Assembly (NCBI RefSeq): GCF_023241715.1
Contig: NZ_JALQCW010000092.1
Location: 1-64,000, forward strand
Source of the DNA: Pseudomonas morbosilactucae
GTDB taxonomy: Bacteria; Pseudomonadota; Gammaproteobacteria; Pseudomonadales; Pseudomonadaceae
Direction of reading: 5' to 3'
Length of the DNA: 64,000 nucleotides
Made by a program: the position numbers and the translations under genes. Under the pieces are notes generated by a model, which was not told where the DNA came from, ran no database searches, and saw only the letters and a list, made by a program, of their open reading frames with translations. Below are positions 24,873 through 34,040 of the stretch, piece after piece (within the stretch, counting starts at the first letter, position 1; each line of letters begins with the position of its first letter).

Positions 24873-26498
24873 CTACACCGAAAACCGCGCCACCATGCTA
24901 TTCAGGTCCACCGCCAACCGCGACAGCTCGTGGCTGGCTGCGCTGGTCTGATTGGCACCCGCCGATGTCTGCAACGCCAAATCACGAATATTCATCAGAT
25001 TACGGTCCACCTCCCTGGCCACTGCCGCCTGCTGTTCCGAGGCGCTGGCAATCACCAGGTTGCGCTCGTTGATCAGGGTGAACGCCGAGGCGATGTCTTC
25101 CAGGGCCTGCCCCGCTGCCCTGGCCACCTCCAGGGTCGAGTGGGCGCGACTGTTGCTCTGCTGCATCGAGCTGACCGCCAGGTCCGTGCCCTGTTGAATG
25201 CCACTGATCATCTGTTCGATTTCCCGGGTCGACTGCTGGGTGCGATGAGCCAGGGCCCGTACCTCGTCCGCCACCACGGCAAAACCCCGACCGGCATCAC
25301 CAGCCCGCGCCGCCTCGATTGCCGCATTCAACGCCAGCAAGTTGGTCTGCTCAGCGATGGAGCGAATCACTTCCAGCACCTTGCTGATGCCATAGACCTT
25401 CTGCGCCAAGTCTTCGACCTGGCTGGCGTTGGCGGTCACGTCCTCGGCCAGGGATTGAATCGATGACACTGTCTGCTGCACCTGTTGGCGACCGTGCTGG
25501 GCAATCCGGTCGGACTCCCGGGACGCTTCGGAGGTGGCCACCGCATTGCTCGCCACCTCCTCCACCGCCGCGGTCATCTGGTTCACCGCCGTGGCCGCCT
25601 GCTCGATCTCCAGGCTCTGCTGGTGCAGGCCGCGGGTGGCATCTTCAGTGACACTGCTGAGCTCTTCCGAGGCCGAGGCCAACTGGCTGGAGGAGTCGGA
25701 GATGCGCCGGATGGTATCGCGCAGGCTCTGTTGCATGACCTTGAGGGCTTGCTGCAGGCGTGCCGGCTCATCCTTGCCCTCGACCTGGATCACAGCGGTC
25801 AGGTCGCCGCTCGCCACCACTTCGGCGACACCCAGTGACTGCACCAAAGGCCGCACAATGCTGCGGGTCAACACCAGCGCCAGGCCAATAGTGATCAGCG
25901 CCGCCACGGCGATCATCACCACCACCCAGACCCGGGAACTGCTGAACACCGCCCGAGCCAGGTCAGTAGCCTGGGTCGCGCTTTGCTTGTTCAGTTCGGT
26001 CAGGTCGTACAGGGTCGCCGCCATCTGGTCGGCCAACTGGTTCATCTCGCCGTTGACCACCTTGGCCGCCTCTTCCAGCTGGTTCTGGCTGGAGTGGGCC
26101 ATCACCTGCTCCTGGCGTTCCAGGTACTGCTGCTCGATGACCTTGAAGCGATCGAACAGCTCACGCTCACGGGGCAGGACAATCAAGGCTTCATAACGCG
26201 CCTGGGCGGCGCTCAAGCCGGTCTTGATCTCAGCGATCTTGCTGGTGTTCTGTGTCACCGACTGGGGGTCGCGATTGATCAGCAGGCGCAGGGTCAAGGC
26301 ACGAATCCGTAACAGATCCTGACTCATCTCGCCCACCGCCATCACGCTGGGTAGCCAGTTGCGCTCTACCGCTTCGGACTGCTGGCGCATATTGGCCATC
26401 TGCATCAGGGCGAACGCCCCGAGGCCAAACACCATCAGCGCCAACAACCCAAAACCCAGGCCGGCACGGGGTGCAATATTAAGATTTCTTAGGCTCAT
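24873..26498 (-). CDS. Methyl-accepting chemotaxis protein, four-helix-bundle type
   Basis: A 541-residue chemoreceptor: TM1 (about 11-34), a roughly 155-residue helical periplasmic domain of the 4HB_MCP size (RALTLRLLINRD region), TM2 (about 190-212), HAMP, and the signalling hairpin with its conserved tip (AEQTNLLALNAAIEAARAGD). No C-terminal CheR pentapeptide (ends MVARFSV). The ligand is unknown. PAO1 has a chemoreceptor gene (PA1608) at the same place next to fabB. Confidence 0.93.
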   Translation of the reverse strand: MSLRNLNIAPRAGLGFGLLALMVFGLGAFALMQMANMRQQSEAVERNWLPSVMAVGEMSQDLLRIRALTLRLLINRDPQSVTQNTSKIAEIKTGLSAAQARYEALIVLPRERELFDRFKVIEQQYLERQEQVMAHSSQNQLEEAAKVVNGEMNQLADQMAATLYDLTELNKQSATQATDLARAVFSSSRVWVVVMIAVAALITIGLALVLTRSIVRPLVQSLGVAEVVASGDLTAVIQVEGKDEPARLQQALKVMQQSLRDTIRRISDSSSQLASASEELSSVTEDATRGLHQQSLEIEQAATAVNQMTAAVEEVASNAVATSEASRESDRIAQHGRQQVQQTVSSIQSLAEDVTANASQVEDLAQKVYGISKVLEVIRSIAEQTNLLALNAAIEAARAGDAGRGFAVVADEVRALAHRTQQSTREIEQMISGIQQGTDLAVSSMQQSNSRAHSTLEVARAAGQALEDIASAFTLINERNLVIASASEQQAAVAREVDRNLMNIRDLALQTSAGANQTSAASHELSRLAVDLNSMVARFSV

Positions 26499-26636
26499 TC
26501 TCTGGTTCCTTCCAAGAGCACTGCATCGTCCATGCAGTCGGCTGCTTTAGAAGGTATCGGCCCTTGGAAAATTTGCGTAAGACGAAAACGTGATATCAAA
26601 CCGCCCAAGCACTTCGATACTTGGGCGTAAAACGAT

Positions 26637-27101
26637 TCAGCGCACGGTGAAACGCTGCTGGGCCAACAAACGGTCCCCTTGGAACACCATAAAACGCCAC
26701 TCACCGGGCACCACCTCATGGCTTTCGGTGAATTCGTAGGCCATGACTTCCTGAGGCGCACCCGGCACCAGCTTCTGAGTCACTTCAAACTTGTCGTGGC
26801 GCAGGCCATCGGCGGTGCGGATGCCCGGGGTGAAATACAGCAGGGTCAAGGGCACATCCTCGGCCACTTTACCCACCAACTGATAACGCATGCCGAACTT
26901 GGTCCCCAGCTTGGCCGGCACCACCTCGGTCTGCAGGATGGCTTCGTTGTTGCGGCGCAACACCCGCTCGCCGGACTGCAATTGGGCCTTGGGGCCTTCA
27001 AACACGCCGTATTCCACCGGGCCTTCAACGTGAACTTCGGCAGAGGCCAGGCCACTGAGCAGCATCAGCGCCGCCAGTGCGCTTAAACGAGTGAGGTGCA
27101 T
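26637..27101 (-). CDS. DUF3859 family exported protein
   Basis: A 154-residue protein with a clear signal peptide (RLSALAALMLLSGLASA, cleavage before EVHVEG) and one compact beta-rich domain (VEYGVFEG, LTLLYFTPGIR, GEWRFMVFQGDRLLAQQ). The pattern fits DUF3859, a periplasmic family of unknown role in pseudomonads. It is monocistronic as far as can be seen, with the next gene on the same strand about 100 bases away. Confidence 0.78.
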   Translation of the reverse strand: MHLTRLSALAALMLLSGLASAEVHVEGPVEYGVFEGPKAQLQSGERVLRRNNEAILQTEVVPAKLGTKFGMRYQLVGKVAEDVPLTLLYFTPGIRTADGLRHDKFEVTQKLVPGAPQEVMAYEFTESHEVVPGEWRFMVFQGDRLLAQQRFTVR

Positions 27102-27197
27102 ATCGCGCTCCTTGATTGAGATGGCGCGAGCCTATGACGCAGGCATGACAGGCTGATGACATTCCCACAGCGGCGCGCAGCAGCCCCGGGCCGGGCC

Positions 27198-28235
27198 TTA
27201 TCGGGCGGCCGAGCGCGGCAGGATCGCCAGGAAGTTATCCCGCGCCACCCGGCGGGCCACGTCCTCGGGCAAGGCGTCGAGAAATGGATCGAAGGCGGTC
27301 AAGGCCTTGCCCAATTTGTTGAAACGCCCGACCACGTCCGAGCCGAGCATAAAGCGCTCAGGAAAGCGCTGGACCAGCGCCAGCCATTCAGGGCGGGGCT
27401 TGCCGGCATCGTCCAGCAAGTAAGGCCTGAGCACGCTCCAGGACAGGTCCACGTACAGATTGGGGTAGGCCTCGAGCAGCCGCGTCAGGGTTGGCAGGAG
27501 AAAATCCAGCTGCACCTGATGGCGGTGGATTTCCATGCTGGTCCCGGCGTGGGCCCAGATGAATCGCGTGTGGGGATGATTGCGCAGCGGCTCTTCGATC
27601 TCCGCCAGGTACAGCGGGTTGCGTTCACGCTTGGAGGTGATGTTGGAGTGCAGCATCACCGGCAGGTCGTTCTCCGCCGCCAGGTGGTAGATGCGGGTCA
27701 TGGCTTCGTTGTTGGCCCTGGGGGTGTCGCCGGAGGTCAGTGCGGTGAGATCGTCATGCCGGGTAAAGACCTCCCCCAGCCCCTGCCAAAAGCCCGGATT
27801 GAGGTCCAGCATGCGCTGGATATGGGCGGCGGAGTTCTTGTCATTGGGGTTGAAGCCCGACAGAAACGGATGAAAGCGCCGCCGCTGCTCCGCAGGCATC
27901 TGGTTGACCGCCGCCGCCACCAGCACATCGGTGGCGCTGTACCAGTAAGCGTCGGCATCATCACCGGCGTAGTAGCGGGGACGCTTGGGCTCGTCTTCAT
28001 GCCATTTCTTGGCCACCGGAATACCGGAAATCATTACATGCTCGATCCGATTGTCGTCCATGGCCTTGAGCAGCTTGTCCATGCCGGCCGACTCCTGGAA
28101 AAAATCCACGTAATGCAGGTGCGCGTCGCTGTAGGCATAACCCTTGGGCAGATTATTTCGCTGGACATCGTCACCGGCCTGGACCCAGGCGCCGGGTAGC
28201 AACAACAGCAAAGCCGTCAGGTGAGTCCAGTGCAC
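27198..28235 (-). CDS. Exported amidohydrolase-2 family protein
   Basis: A 345-residue protein with a signal peptide (LTALLLLLPGAWVQA) followed by a TIM-barrel amidohydrolase domain. Metal-binding SDAHLHYVDFF after strand 1, a mid-domain LPVMLHSNIT and FIWAHAGTS with the barrel histidines, and GSDVVGRFNKLG near the end. The family includes decarboxylases and lactonases such as 2-pyrone-4,6-dicarboxylate hydrolase; the substrate is unknown. Export to the periplasm is unusual for this fold. Confidence 0.82.
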   Translation of the reverse strand: MHWTHLTALLLLLPGAWVQAGDDVQRNNLPKGYAYSDAHLHYVDFFQESAGMDKLLKAMDDNRIEHVMISGIPVAKKWHEDEPKRPRYYAGDDADAYWYSATDVLVAAAVNQMPAEQRRRFHPFLSGFNPNDKNSAAHIQRMLDLNPGFWQGLGEVFTRHDDLTALTSGDTPRANNEAMTRIYHLAAENDLPVMLHSNITSKRERNPLYLAEIEEPLRNHPHTRFIWAHAGTSMEIHRHQVQLDFLLPTLTRLLEAYPNLYVDLSWSVLRPYLLDDAGKPRPEWLALVQRFPERFMLGSDVVGRFNKLGKALTAFDPFLDALPEDVARRVARDNFLAILPRSAAR

Positions 28236-28383
28236 GGGGCAATCTCCAGCAAGGTCGAGCAGGATAGACCCTCGGCCACCAGCAGCGGTTCAGAAAAGAG
28301 GAACGCTCGCAGCGATGAATGCTCTATAACTTCAGCACCTTTAGTAAGCCCGTTCCGACATCCATTACTGCCCGAGGTTTGCC

Positions 28384-28800
28384 ATGACCATCACCGTCAA
28401 TACCGAGTCCAGCGAAGGTTTTCGCCACAGCATCCAGATCGACGACCATCAACTCTTTGCCGACCTGCCCGTCAGCGCCGGTGGCGAGGGATCGGCGCCG
28501 GAACCCCATGACTTCTTCGACGCCGCCCTCGGGGCCTGCAAGGCGCTGACCCTCAAGCTGTATGCGCAGAAAAAGAACATCCCGCTCACCGGCGTCACGG
28601 TGGAGGTCAAGCACGACAATAGCCAAGAGCAGAAAGGCCTGTACGCCCTGCACGTCAAACTCACTCTCAAGGGCGTGCTCACCGACGCCCAGCGTGACGA
28701 ATTGCACCGTGTGGCCGACCGCTGCCCGATTCATAAACTGATGACCAGCGCCGAAGTCACGGTCGAAACCCATCTCTCCGAAGGCGCCTTCAGCCAATAA
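28384..28800 (+). CDS. OsmC/Ohr family peroxiredoxin-like protein
   Basis: A 138-residue OsmC-fold protein with both family cysteines (GACKALT and ADRCPIHKLM). In characterised members these reduce organic hydroperoxides using lipoylated or other thiol partners. The arrangement PHDFFDAALGACKALTLK is closer to the YhfA/OsmC-like branch than to Ohr. Probably cytoplasmic. The pirin gene follows 63 bases downstream on the same strand, a common pairing in pseudomonads. Confidence 0.9.
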   Translation: MTITVNTESSEGFRHSIQIDDHQLFADLPVSAGGEGSAPEPHDFFDAALGACKALTLKLYAQKKNIPLTGVTVEVKHDNSQEQKGLYALHVKLTLKGVLTDAQRDELHRVADRCPIHKLMTSAEVTVETHLSEGAFSQ

Positions 28801-28863
28801 CGCCCAGGCCTGTCGAAGCGGGTTATGCTCCTCGGCATCACCCGCCCAGCCTGGAATACCGCC

Positions 28864-29736
28864 ATGCCGACTTCCCTGGTAATCCGTCCCCGCGCCGAAG
28901 ACGTCGAAGGCCAACCCATCCTTCGGCCACTGCCTTCAGCTCAGTGCCGCAGCGTCGGGCCCTTCGTATTCTTCGATCACATGCTCAGCACCCGCTACCC
29001 GGCCGGGCATGGGATGAATATCCGCCAGCATCCGCACATTGGCCTGTCCACCCTGACCTACCTGTTCGAAGGGCAGATCCAGCACAAGGACAGCTTGGGC
29101 TCCGACCAAGTGGTGCAAGCCGGGGACGTCAGCTGGATGACTGCCGGCAGCGCCATCGCCCATGTCGAACGCACCCCGCAGGCGCTCCGAGACCAAGGCT
29201 TCAGCCTGCATGGCCTGCAAGTCTGGCTGGCCTCGCCCAAGGAGCATGAACAAGGGCCGGGGCATTACAGCCATCACCCGGCGACCAGCTTGCCGGTCAG
29301 CGATAACCTCGGCGTACGCATCCGTATGATCGCCGGTTCAGGCTTCTGCCTGGAGTCGCCGGTGCCGGTGCTCTCCCCCACCCTCTACGCCGAAGTACAG
29401 ATGCAGACCGCCACCAGCCTGCTGATTCCCGATGAGCATCAGGAACGCGCACTGTATGTGCTGGAAGGTGAAGCACAGTTGGAGGGCGAGACGCTGGAAC
29501 CTCATTCGCTGGTGGTCCTGCCAGCGGGAGACAGCGCCACGCTGTTTGCTGAAACCGAGTGCCACCTGATGATCCTGGGCGGTGCGCCGCTGGATGGGCC
29601 ACGGCGGATCAACTGGAACTTCGTGGCCAGCGACCCGGCACGAATCGATGACGCACGCCGACGCTGGGCGGCCGGGGATTGGCCAAGGGTACCAGGGGAG
29701 GTTGAGCGGATCGAGTTGCCGGGAAGCAAGGCTTGA
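28864..29736 (+). CDS. Pirin family protein
   Basis: A 290-residue double-cupin protein. The N-terminal cupin carries the pirin metal ligands in HPHIGLSTLTY and in the AIAHVERTP His-x-Glu motif; the C-terminal cupin (ERALYVLEGEAQLEGE) lacks most of them, as usual. Bacterial pirins include quercetin 2,3-dioxygenases and regulators of pyruvate dehydrogenase; which applies here is unknown. The start at MPTSLVIRPR follows a proper coding start, the 13 codons before it look non-coding. Possibly cotranscribed with the OsmC gene. Confidence 0.9.
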   Translation: MPTSLVIRPRAEDVEGQPILRPLPSAQCRSVGPFVFFDHMLSTRYPAGHGMNIRQHPHIGLSTLTYLFEGQIQHKDSLGSDQVVQAGDVSWMTAGSAIAHVERTPQALRDQGFSLHGLQVWLASPKEHEQGPGHYSHHPATSLPVSDNLGVRIRMIAGSGFCLESPVPVLSPTLYAEVQMQTATSLLIPDEHQERALYVLEGEAQLEGETLEPHSLVVLPAGDSATLFAETECHLMILGGAPLDGPRRINWNFVASDPARIDDARRRWAAGDWPRVPGEVERIELPGSKA

Positions 29737-29744
29737 GGTTGGAG

Positions 29745-29812
29745 CCGGCCGGATTATCGGCATCGCCGGCAAGCCGGTTCCTACAGTAGGAGCGCGCTTG
29801 CCGGCGATCAGG
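29745..29812. repeat. Two REP elements in opposed orientation
   Basis: ATCGCCGGCAAGCCGGTTCC (about 29763-29782) and GTAGGAGCGCGCTTGCCGGC (about 29787-29806) lie back to back between the convergent pirin and dienelactone hydrolase genes. A partial GGAGCCGGCCGGATTATCGG precedes them. Confidence 0.8.
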
Positions 29813-29814
29813 CA

Positions 29815-30543
29815 TCAGCCCTTGAACACTTCATCCAGCAGGTTGTGCATGGCGGTAAAAGCTCGGGCAGAGGTCTTGGCGTCATACATCATTTTGCCCG
29901 GCACGTTGGCGTGGGGGTCGGTGAAGGAATGCACCGCACCGCCGTAGCTGAGCAGCTGCCAGTCCACGCCTGCCGCATCCATTTCCGCCTCGAACGCCGG
30001 CAACTGGGCCTTGTCCACCAGCGGGTCGGCAGCGCCGTGCAGCACCAGCACCGAACCGCTGATGTTCTTGGCATCGGCCGGGGTCGGCGTATCCAGGGTG
30101 CCGTGGAACGACACCGCCGCTTTCACCGGGGCACCGGTACGCGCCAGCTCGAGGGAGCAGCAACCACCAAAACAGAAGCCGAACGTGGCCAGCTTCGAAG
30201 TATCGACAGCCGCTTCCGACTGACCTTGCAGTTGTTCGAACGCCGCCTGCATGCGCTTGCGCAGCAGTGCCCGGTCATTTTTCAGCGGCATCATCGCGGC
30301 GCCGGCTTCATCGCCGTTTTGCGGACGCACACGTTGCCCGTAGAGATCAGCGATCAACACCACATAGCCCTTGCCGGCCACGGCCTTGGCAATCTCTTCG
30401 GCCCCGGCGCTGACACCCATCCAGTTCGGCGCCATCAGCAAGCCCGGCTGCGGGCCCTGGTGGCTGGCATCAAAGGCCAGGCGGCTTTCATAAGACTGGC
30501 CATCAACCTGATAGACCACGGAACGCACGGTGACTTGGCTCAT
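29815..30543 (-). CDS. Dienelactone hydrolase family protein
   Basis: A 242-residue alpha/beta hydrolase of the dienelactone hydrolase family. The nucleophile is Cys in FGFCFGGCCS, with Asp in HGAADPLVD and His in GAVHSFTDP completing the triad. It probably hydrolyses lactone or ester metabolites; nothing else of an aromatic-degradation pathway is nearby. PAO1 has a matching gene (PA1597) beside htpG. The second of two adjacent ATGs (30543) has better spacing from GGAG. Confidence 0.9.
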   Translation of the reverse strand: MSQVTVRSVVYQVDGQSYESRLAFDASHQGPQPGLLMAPNWMGVSAGAEEIAKAVAGKGYVVLIADLYGQRVRPQNGDEAGAAMMPLKNDRALLRKRMQAAFEQLQGQSEAAVDTSKLATFGFCFGGCCSLELARTGAPVKAAVSFHGTLDTPTPADAKNISGSVLVLHGAADPLVDKAQLPAFEAEMDAAGVDWQLLSYGGAVHSFTDPHANVPGKMMYDAKTSARAFTAMHNLLDEVFKG

Positions 30544-30573
30544 CATTTTCTCCAGTTGAAGTTCGCTAGAACG

Positions 30574-30599
30574 AAAAACCCCGCCGAAGCGGGGTTTTC
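30574..30599 (-). terminator. Rho-independent terminator of htpG
   Basis: AACCCCGC (30577-30584) pairs with GCGGGGTT (30589-30596) around CGAA. On the minus strand a TTTTT run follows, just past the htpG stop. It also sits in the leader of the dienelactone hydrolase gene, separating the two transcripts. Confidence 0.9.
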
Positions 30600-30610
30600 T
30601 TGCTACGAGG

Positions 30611-32515
30611 TTAAACCGACAGTTCAACCAACAGCTTGTTCAGGCGGCGCACATAGGCCGCCGGGTCCTTCAAGCTGTCGCCGGCCGCCAGGGCCGCCTG
30701 ATCGAAGAGGATGTGCGACAGGTCGCCAAAACGCTCTTCGCTCTGCTCGTTGTCGAGTTTCTCGATCAACGGGTGAGTCGGGTTGAATTCGAAGATCGGC
30801 TTGGAGTCCGGCACCTTCTGCCCGCTGGCTTCAAGGATCTGACGCATTTGCAGGCCCAGGTCTTGTTCGCCAATGGCCAGGATTGCCGGGGAATCGGTTA
30901 GACGGTGGGAAACCCGCACTTCGCTGACCGACTCGCCCAGGGCAGTCTTGATCCGCTCAACCAAACCTTCTTTGGTCTTGGCGACTTCCTCGGCGGCCTT
31001 CTTGTCCTCTTCCGAGTCCAGGTTGCCCAGGTCCAGGTCGCCACGAGCCACGTCGACAAACCCTTTGCCGTCGAAATCGCTGAGGTAGCTCATCAGCCAC
31101 TCGTCGATACGGTCGGTGAGCAACAGCACTTCGATGCCTTTCTTGCGGAAGACTTCCAGGTGCGGGCTGTTCTTCACCTGGGCGTAGGTTTCGCCGGTCA
31201 GGTAGTAGATCTTGTCCTGACCTTCCTTGGCGCGGGCCAGGTACTCGGACAGGGCGACGTTTTGCTCGCCATCATCACCTTGGGTCGAGGCGAAACGCAG
31301 CAGGCCGGCGATTTTTTCCTTGTTGGCGAAATCTTCAGCCGGGCCCTCTTTCATGACCTGGCCGAAGTTTTTCCAGAAGCCTTTGTATTGCTCAGGCTCG
31401 TTCTTCGCCAGTTTTTCCAGCATGTCGAGGACGCGCTTGGTCAGTGCCGACTTCATGGAATCGATGATCGGGTCTTTCTGCAGGATTTCCCGCGAGACGT
31501 TCAGGGACAGGTCGTTGGAATCGACCACGCCCTTGATGAAACGCAGGTACAGCGGCAGGAAGGACTCGGCCTGATCCATGACGAAGACACGCTGCACATA
31601 CAGCTTCAGGCCTTTCGGCGCTTCACGCTGGTACAGGTCGAACGGCGCGCGGGCCGGCACATAGAGCAGCGAGCTGTATTCCAGCTTGCCTTCGACCTTG
31701 TTGTGGCTCCAGCTCAGCGGGTTCTCGAAGTCGTGAGCGATGTGCTTGTAGAACTCCTGGTATTCCTCGTCCTTGACCTCGGTGCGCGGACGGGTCCACA
31801 GGGCGCTGGCGCGGTTGACGGTTTCCCATTCCAGCGCCGGGGCCTCTTCACCTTCGGCAGCGGCCTGTTCTTTCGGCAGCTCGATCGGCAAGGCGATGTG
31901 GTCAGAGTACTTCTTGATGATGTTGCGCAGGCGCCAGCCATCGGCGAATTCGTCTTCGCCGGACTTCAGGTGCAGCACGATGCGGGTACCGCGATCGGCC
32001 TTCTCGACGGTGGCGACTTCAAACTCGCCCTCGCCCTTGGACGACCAATGCACGCCTTCGCTGGCGGCCAGACCGGCACGGCGGCTGAACACTTCAACCT
32101 GGTCGGCGACGATAAACGCGGAGTAGAAACCGACACCGAACTGACCGATCAGGTGCGAGTCCTTCTTCTGGTCGCCGCTGAGGTTTTTCATGAAGTCGGC
32201 GGTGCCGGACTTGGCGATGGTCCCCAGATGGGTGATCACATCTTCACGGCTCATGCCGATGCCGTTGTCTTCGAGGGTGACGGTTTTCGCGTCCTTATCG
32301 AAGCTCACACGGATTTTCAGTTCGGCGCCACCTTCCAGCAACTCAGGCTTGGACAAGGCTTCGAAGCGCAATTTGTCGACGGCGTCAGAGGCGTTCGAGA
32401 TCAATTCGCGAAGGAAGATTTCCTTGTTGGAATACAGCGAATGGATCATGAGGTGCAGCAGTTGCTTCACCTCGGTCTGGAAGCCCAGGGTTTCCTTTTG
32501 AGTTTCCACACTCAT
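30611..32515 (-). CDS. htpG: Chaperone HtpG (Hsp90)
   Basis: A 634-residue cytosolic Hsp90. The N-terminal GHKL ATPase shows NASDAVDKLRFEAL, DNGIGMS and GQFGVGFYSAF, with the middle domain (REILQKDPI) and dimerisation domain following. The start at MSVETQKE is standard; the ORF extends 35 codons upstream but that stretch is the leader. A sigma-32-type promoter lies about 70-95 bases upstream, and a strong terminator ends the gene. Confidence 0.98.
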   Translation of the reverse strand: MSVETQKETLGFQTEVKQLLHLMIHSLYSNKEIFLRELISNASDAVDKLRFEALSKPELLEGGAELKIRVSFDKDAKTVTLEDNGIGMSREDVITHLGTIAKSGTADFMKNLSGDQKKDSHLIGQFGVGFYSAFIVADQVEVFSRRAGLAASEGVHWSSKGEGEFEVATVEKADRGTRIVLHLKSGEDEFADGWRLRNIIKKYSDHIALPIELPKEQAAAEGEEAPALEWETVNRASALWTRPRTEVKDEEYQEFYKHIAHDFENPLSWSHNKVEGKLEYSSLLYVPARAPFDLYQREAPKGLKLYVQRVFVMDQAESFLPLYLRFIKGVVDSNDLSLNVSREILQKDPIIDSMKSALTKRVLDMLEKLAKNEPEQYKGFWKNFGQVMKEGPAEDFANKEKIAGLLRFASTQGDDGEQNVALSEYLARAKEGQDKIYYLTGETYAQVKNSPHLEVFRKKGIEVLLLTDRIDEWLMSYLSDFDGKGFVDVARGDLDLGNLDSEEDKKAAEEVAKTKEGLVERIKTALGESVSEVRVSHRLTDSPAILAIGEQDLGLQMRQILEASGQKVPDSKPIFEFNPTHPLIEKLDNEQSEERFGDLSHILFDQAALAAGDSLKDPAAYVRRLNKLLVELSV

Positions 32516-32581
32516 GGTCATCAAACTCCAAATCAGATGGCATAAGCCGTAACCAAAGGGCCAACGGCGGGATGTCATCAA

Positions 32582-32609
32582 AGTTGGGGGTTGATCCGAG
32601 GATTTCAAG
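32582..32609 (-). promoter_or_regulatory. Sigma-32 heat-shock promoter of htpG
   Basis: On the minus strand CTTGAAA (32603-32609), 13 bases of spacer, then CCCCAACT (32582-32589). This matches the RpoH consensus CTTGAAA-N11-16-CCCCATNT closely. The -35 element lies over the stop codon of the upstream thioesterase gene. Confidence 0.8.
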
Positions 32610-33057
32610 GGCTGGGACATTCCTCAATCTTGAAATGTGCCCGAGCAGTGGCAATCGGTTCGGCTTCGGTGCTTTGCCACGCGGTAATGGCGACGTTGGC
32701 CACCCGCCGTCCCTGGCGACAGACCTGGCATGTGGCGTAGGTGTCGCGAAACTGCCCGGCACGCAGGTAATCCAGGGAGAAGTCGATGATTTTTGGCACC
32801 CCAGGAGAGCCGGTGAACACCAACAGATGCAAGGCTGCCGCCAGCTCCATGAAACCGGCAATCACCCCACCGTGGATGGCCGGCAGCAAAGGGTTACCGA
32901 TGTTGTCTCGGTTGGCCGGCAGACAAAACAGCAGTTCGTCACCCAATCGCGAGCATTCGACACCGATCAATTTGGCGTAGGGGATGCGCTGCAACAGCAA
33001 TCCATAGTCGCCGCGCTCGTGGGCCTGCCTCAGTTGTTCCTTGAAGTCTTCAGTCAT
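32605..33057 (-). CDS. PaaI-type hotdog thioesterase (second of tandem pair)
   Basis: A 150-residue hotdog-fold protein with the helix motif PAIHGGVIAGFMELAAALH (Asn/Asp of the usual HGG-N-D pattern replaced, Glu retained) and a second half KIIDFSLDYLRAGQFRDTYA. It probably hydrolyses an acyl-CoA thioester. Its ATG overlaps the stop of the related upstream gene (ATGA), so the pair is coupled and may form a heterodimer. Confidence 0.88.
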   Translation of the reverse strand: MTEDFKEQLRQAHERGDYGLLLQRIPYAKLIGVECSRLGDELLFCLPANRDNIGNPLLPAIHGGVIAGFMELAAALHLLVFTGSPGVPKIIDFSLDYLRAGQFRDTYATCQVCRQGRRVANVAITAWQSTEAEPIATARAHFKIEECPSP

Positions 33058-33530
33058 TGCCCTTGTCCTTTCAACGCGCCGGCGAAGCCCTTGCTGCCCC
33101 TGATCCCTGTGCCCATGCGCATAAAGGTGCCGACCGCATGGGCAATCGGCTGCTCGGGATCGTCCTGATAGGCAAAGCCGCGGATAAAGATCACGTCTGT
33201 GGTCACTCGATAGCACTGGGCAAACCCGTATACGTCCTTGTGGGGCTCGGCGGAACGCATGTAGTCGATGCGCAGGTCCAGGGTCGGGCAGACCTCGAAC
33301 TCCGGCAACGCGCATAAGGTGGCCATGCCACAGGCGCTGTCCATCAACGAGGTCAGGGCTCCGCCGTGAATCACCCCGGTCTCGGGGTTGCCGACAATTT
33401 GCGGGCTGTAGGGGAGGCTCAAGGTGATGCCGTCCGTCGAGGCGCTGCGCACCTCAAGGCCCAGCACCTGACAGTGCCGCAGAGCCGACAGGAAACGTGT
33501 CGCACGCTCAAAAATAGGGGTTTGCGCCAT
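33054..33530 (-). CDS. PaaI-type hotdog thioesterase (first of tandem pair)
   Basis: A 158-residue hotdog protein with the classical active-site region ETGVIHGGALTSLMDSACGMA (His-Gly-Gly and Asp), and CPTLDLRIDYMRSAEPHKD. The N-terminal extension FERATRFLSALRHCQVLGLEV is typical of the group. It is followed directly by a second hotdog gene of similar size, suggesting gene duplication. The substrate is unknown. Confidence 0.9.
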   Translation of the reverse strand: MAQTPIFERATRFLSALRHCQVLGLEVRSASTDGITLSLPYSPQIVGNPETGVIHGGALTSLMDSACGMATLCALPEFEVCPTLDLRIDYMRSAEPHKDVYGFAQCYRVTTDVIFIRGFAYQDDPEQPIAHAVGTFMRMGTGIRGSKGFAGALKGQGQ

Positions 33531-33689
33531 GGCCGGAAGTCTCTGTTTAGTGTTGCAACACCGCAGTTAACAAAGAGCGTAAAAGTTCCAACAAAAGCGA
33601 ACTTTATATATCTGTGAACTACGAGGAACTTAAGCTTTGCGGCTGTGCTCGAAAGGCCACTAGATATCTTCAATAAGGAGAAACACCCC

Positions 33690-33941
33690 ATGCGTAAGAC
33701 TTTAGCTATTGCCCTGATGCTGACCGCTTCCCTCGGTCTCGCTGCCTGCGATAAAAAATCCGAGGACAAAGCTCAAGATGCCAACCAACATGCTGAGCAA
33801 GCTCAACAGAAAATGAACGAGGCTCAGGATAAAGTGAACGACGCGGCGAAAGAAAACGCCGAAGCCGCCAAAGATCAGGCTGAATCCAACAAAGCCGCTG
33901 CTGAAGAGAACGCCACTGAAGCAGCGCCTAAAACCAACTAA
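33690..33941 (+). CDS. Small Lys/Glu/Ala-rich lipoprotein
   Basis: An 83-residue protein with a lipoprotein signal peptide (MLTASLGLAAC lipobox, Cys about 20), then an almost purely helical, highly charged tail rich in Ala, Glu, Lys, Gln and Asn (AQQKMNEAQDKVNDAAKEN), predicted as a single coiled coil. The ATG at 33690 has AAGGAG upstream. Such proteins are abundant in the Pseudomonas envelope and often stress-induced; function is unknown. It ends at a strong terminator and stands alone. Confidence 0.88.
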   Translation: MRKTLAIALMLTASLGLAACDKKSEDKAQDANQHAEQAQQKMNEAQDKVNDAAKENAEAAKDQAESNKAAAEENATEAAPKTN

Positions 33942-33961
33942 CCGTGGTTTTAGTGCAGAAC

Positions 33962-33989
33962 AAAAAAGCCCGCCTCGCGCGGGCTTTTT
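33962..33989 (+). terminator. Terminator after the small lipoprotein gene
   Basis: AAAAAAGCCCGC pairs with GCGGGCTTTTT around CTCGC, a textbook Rho-independent terminator 21 bases after the stop. Confidence 0.92.
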
Positions 33990-34040
33990 CTTGCCCGTAA
34001 AACAGGCTGCCCATGAGGGAAAGAATAAACACGTCGAAGA

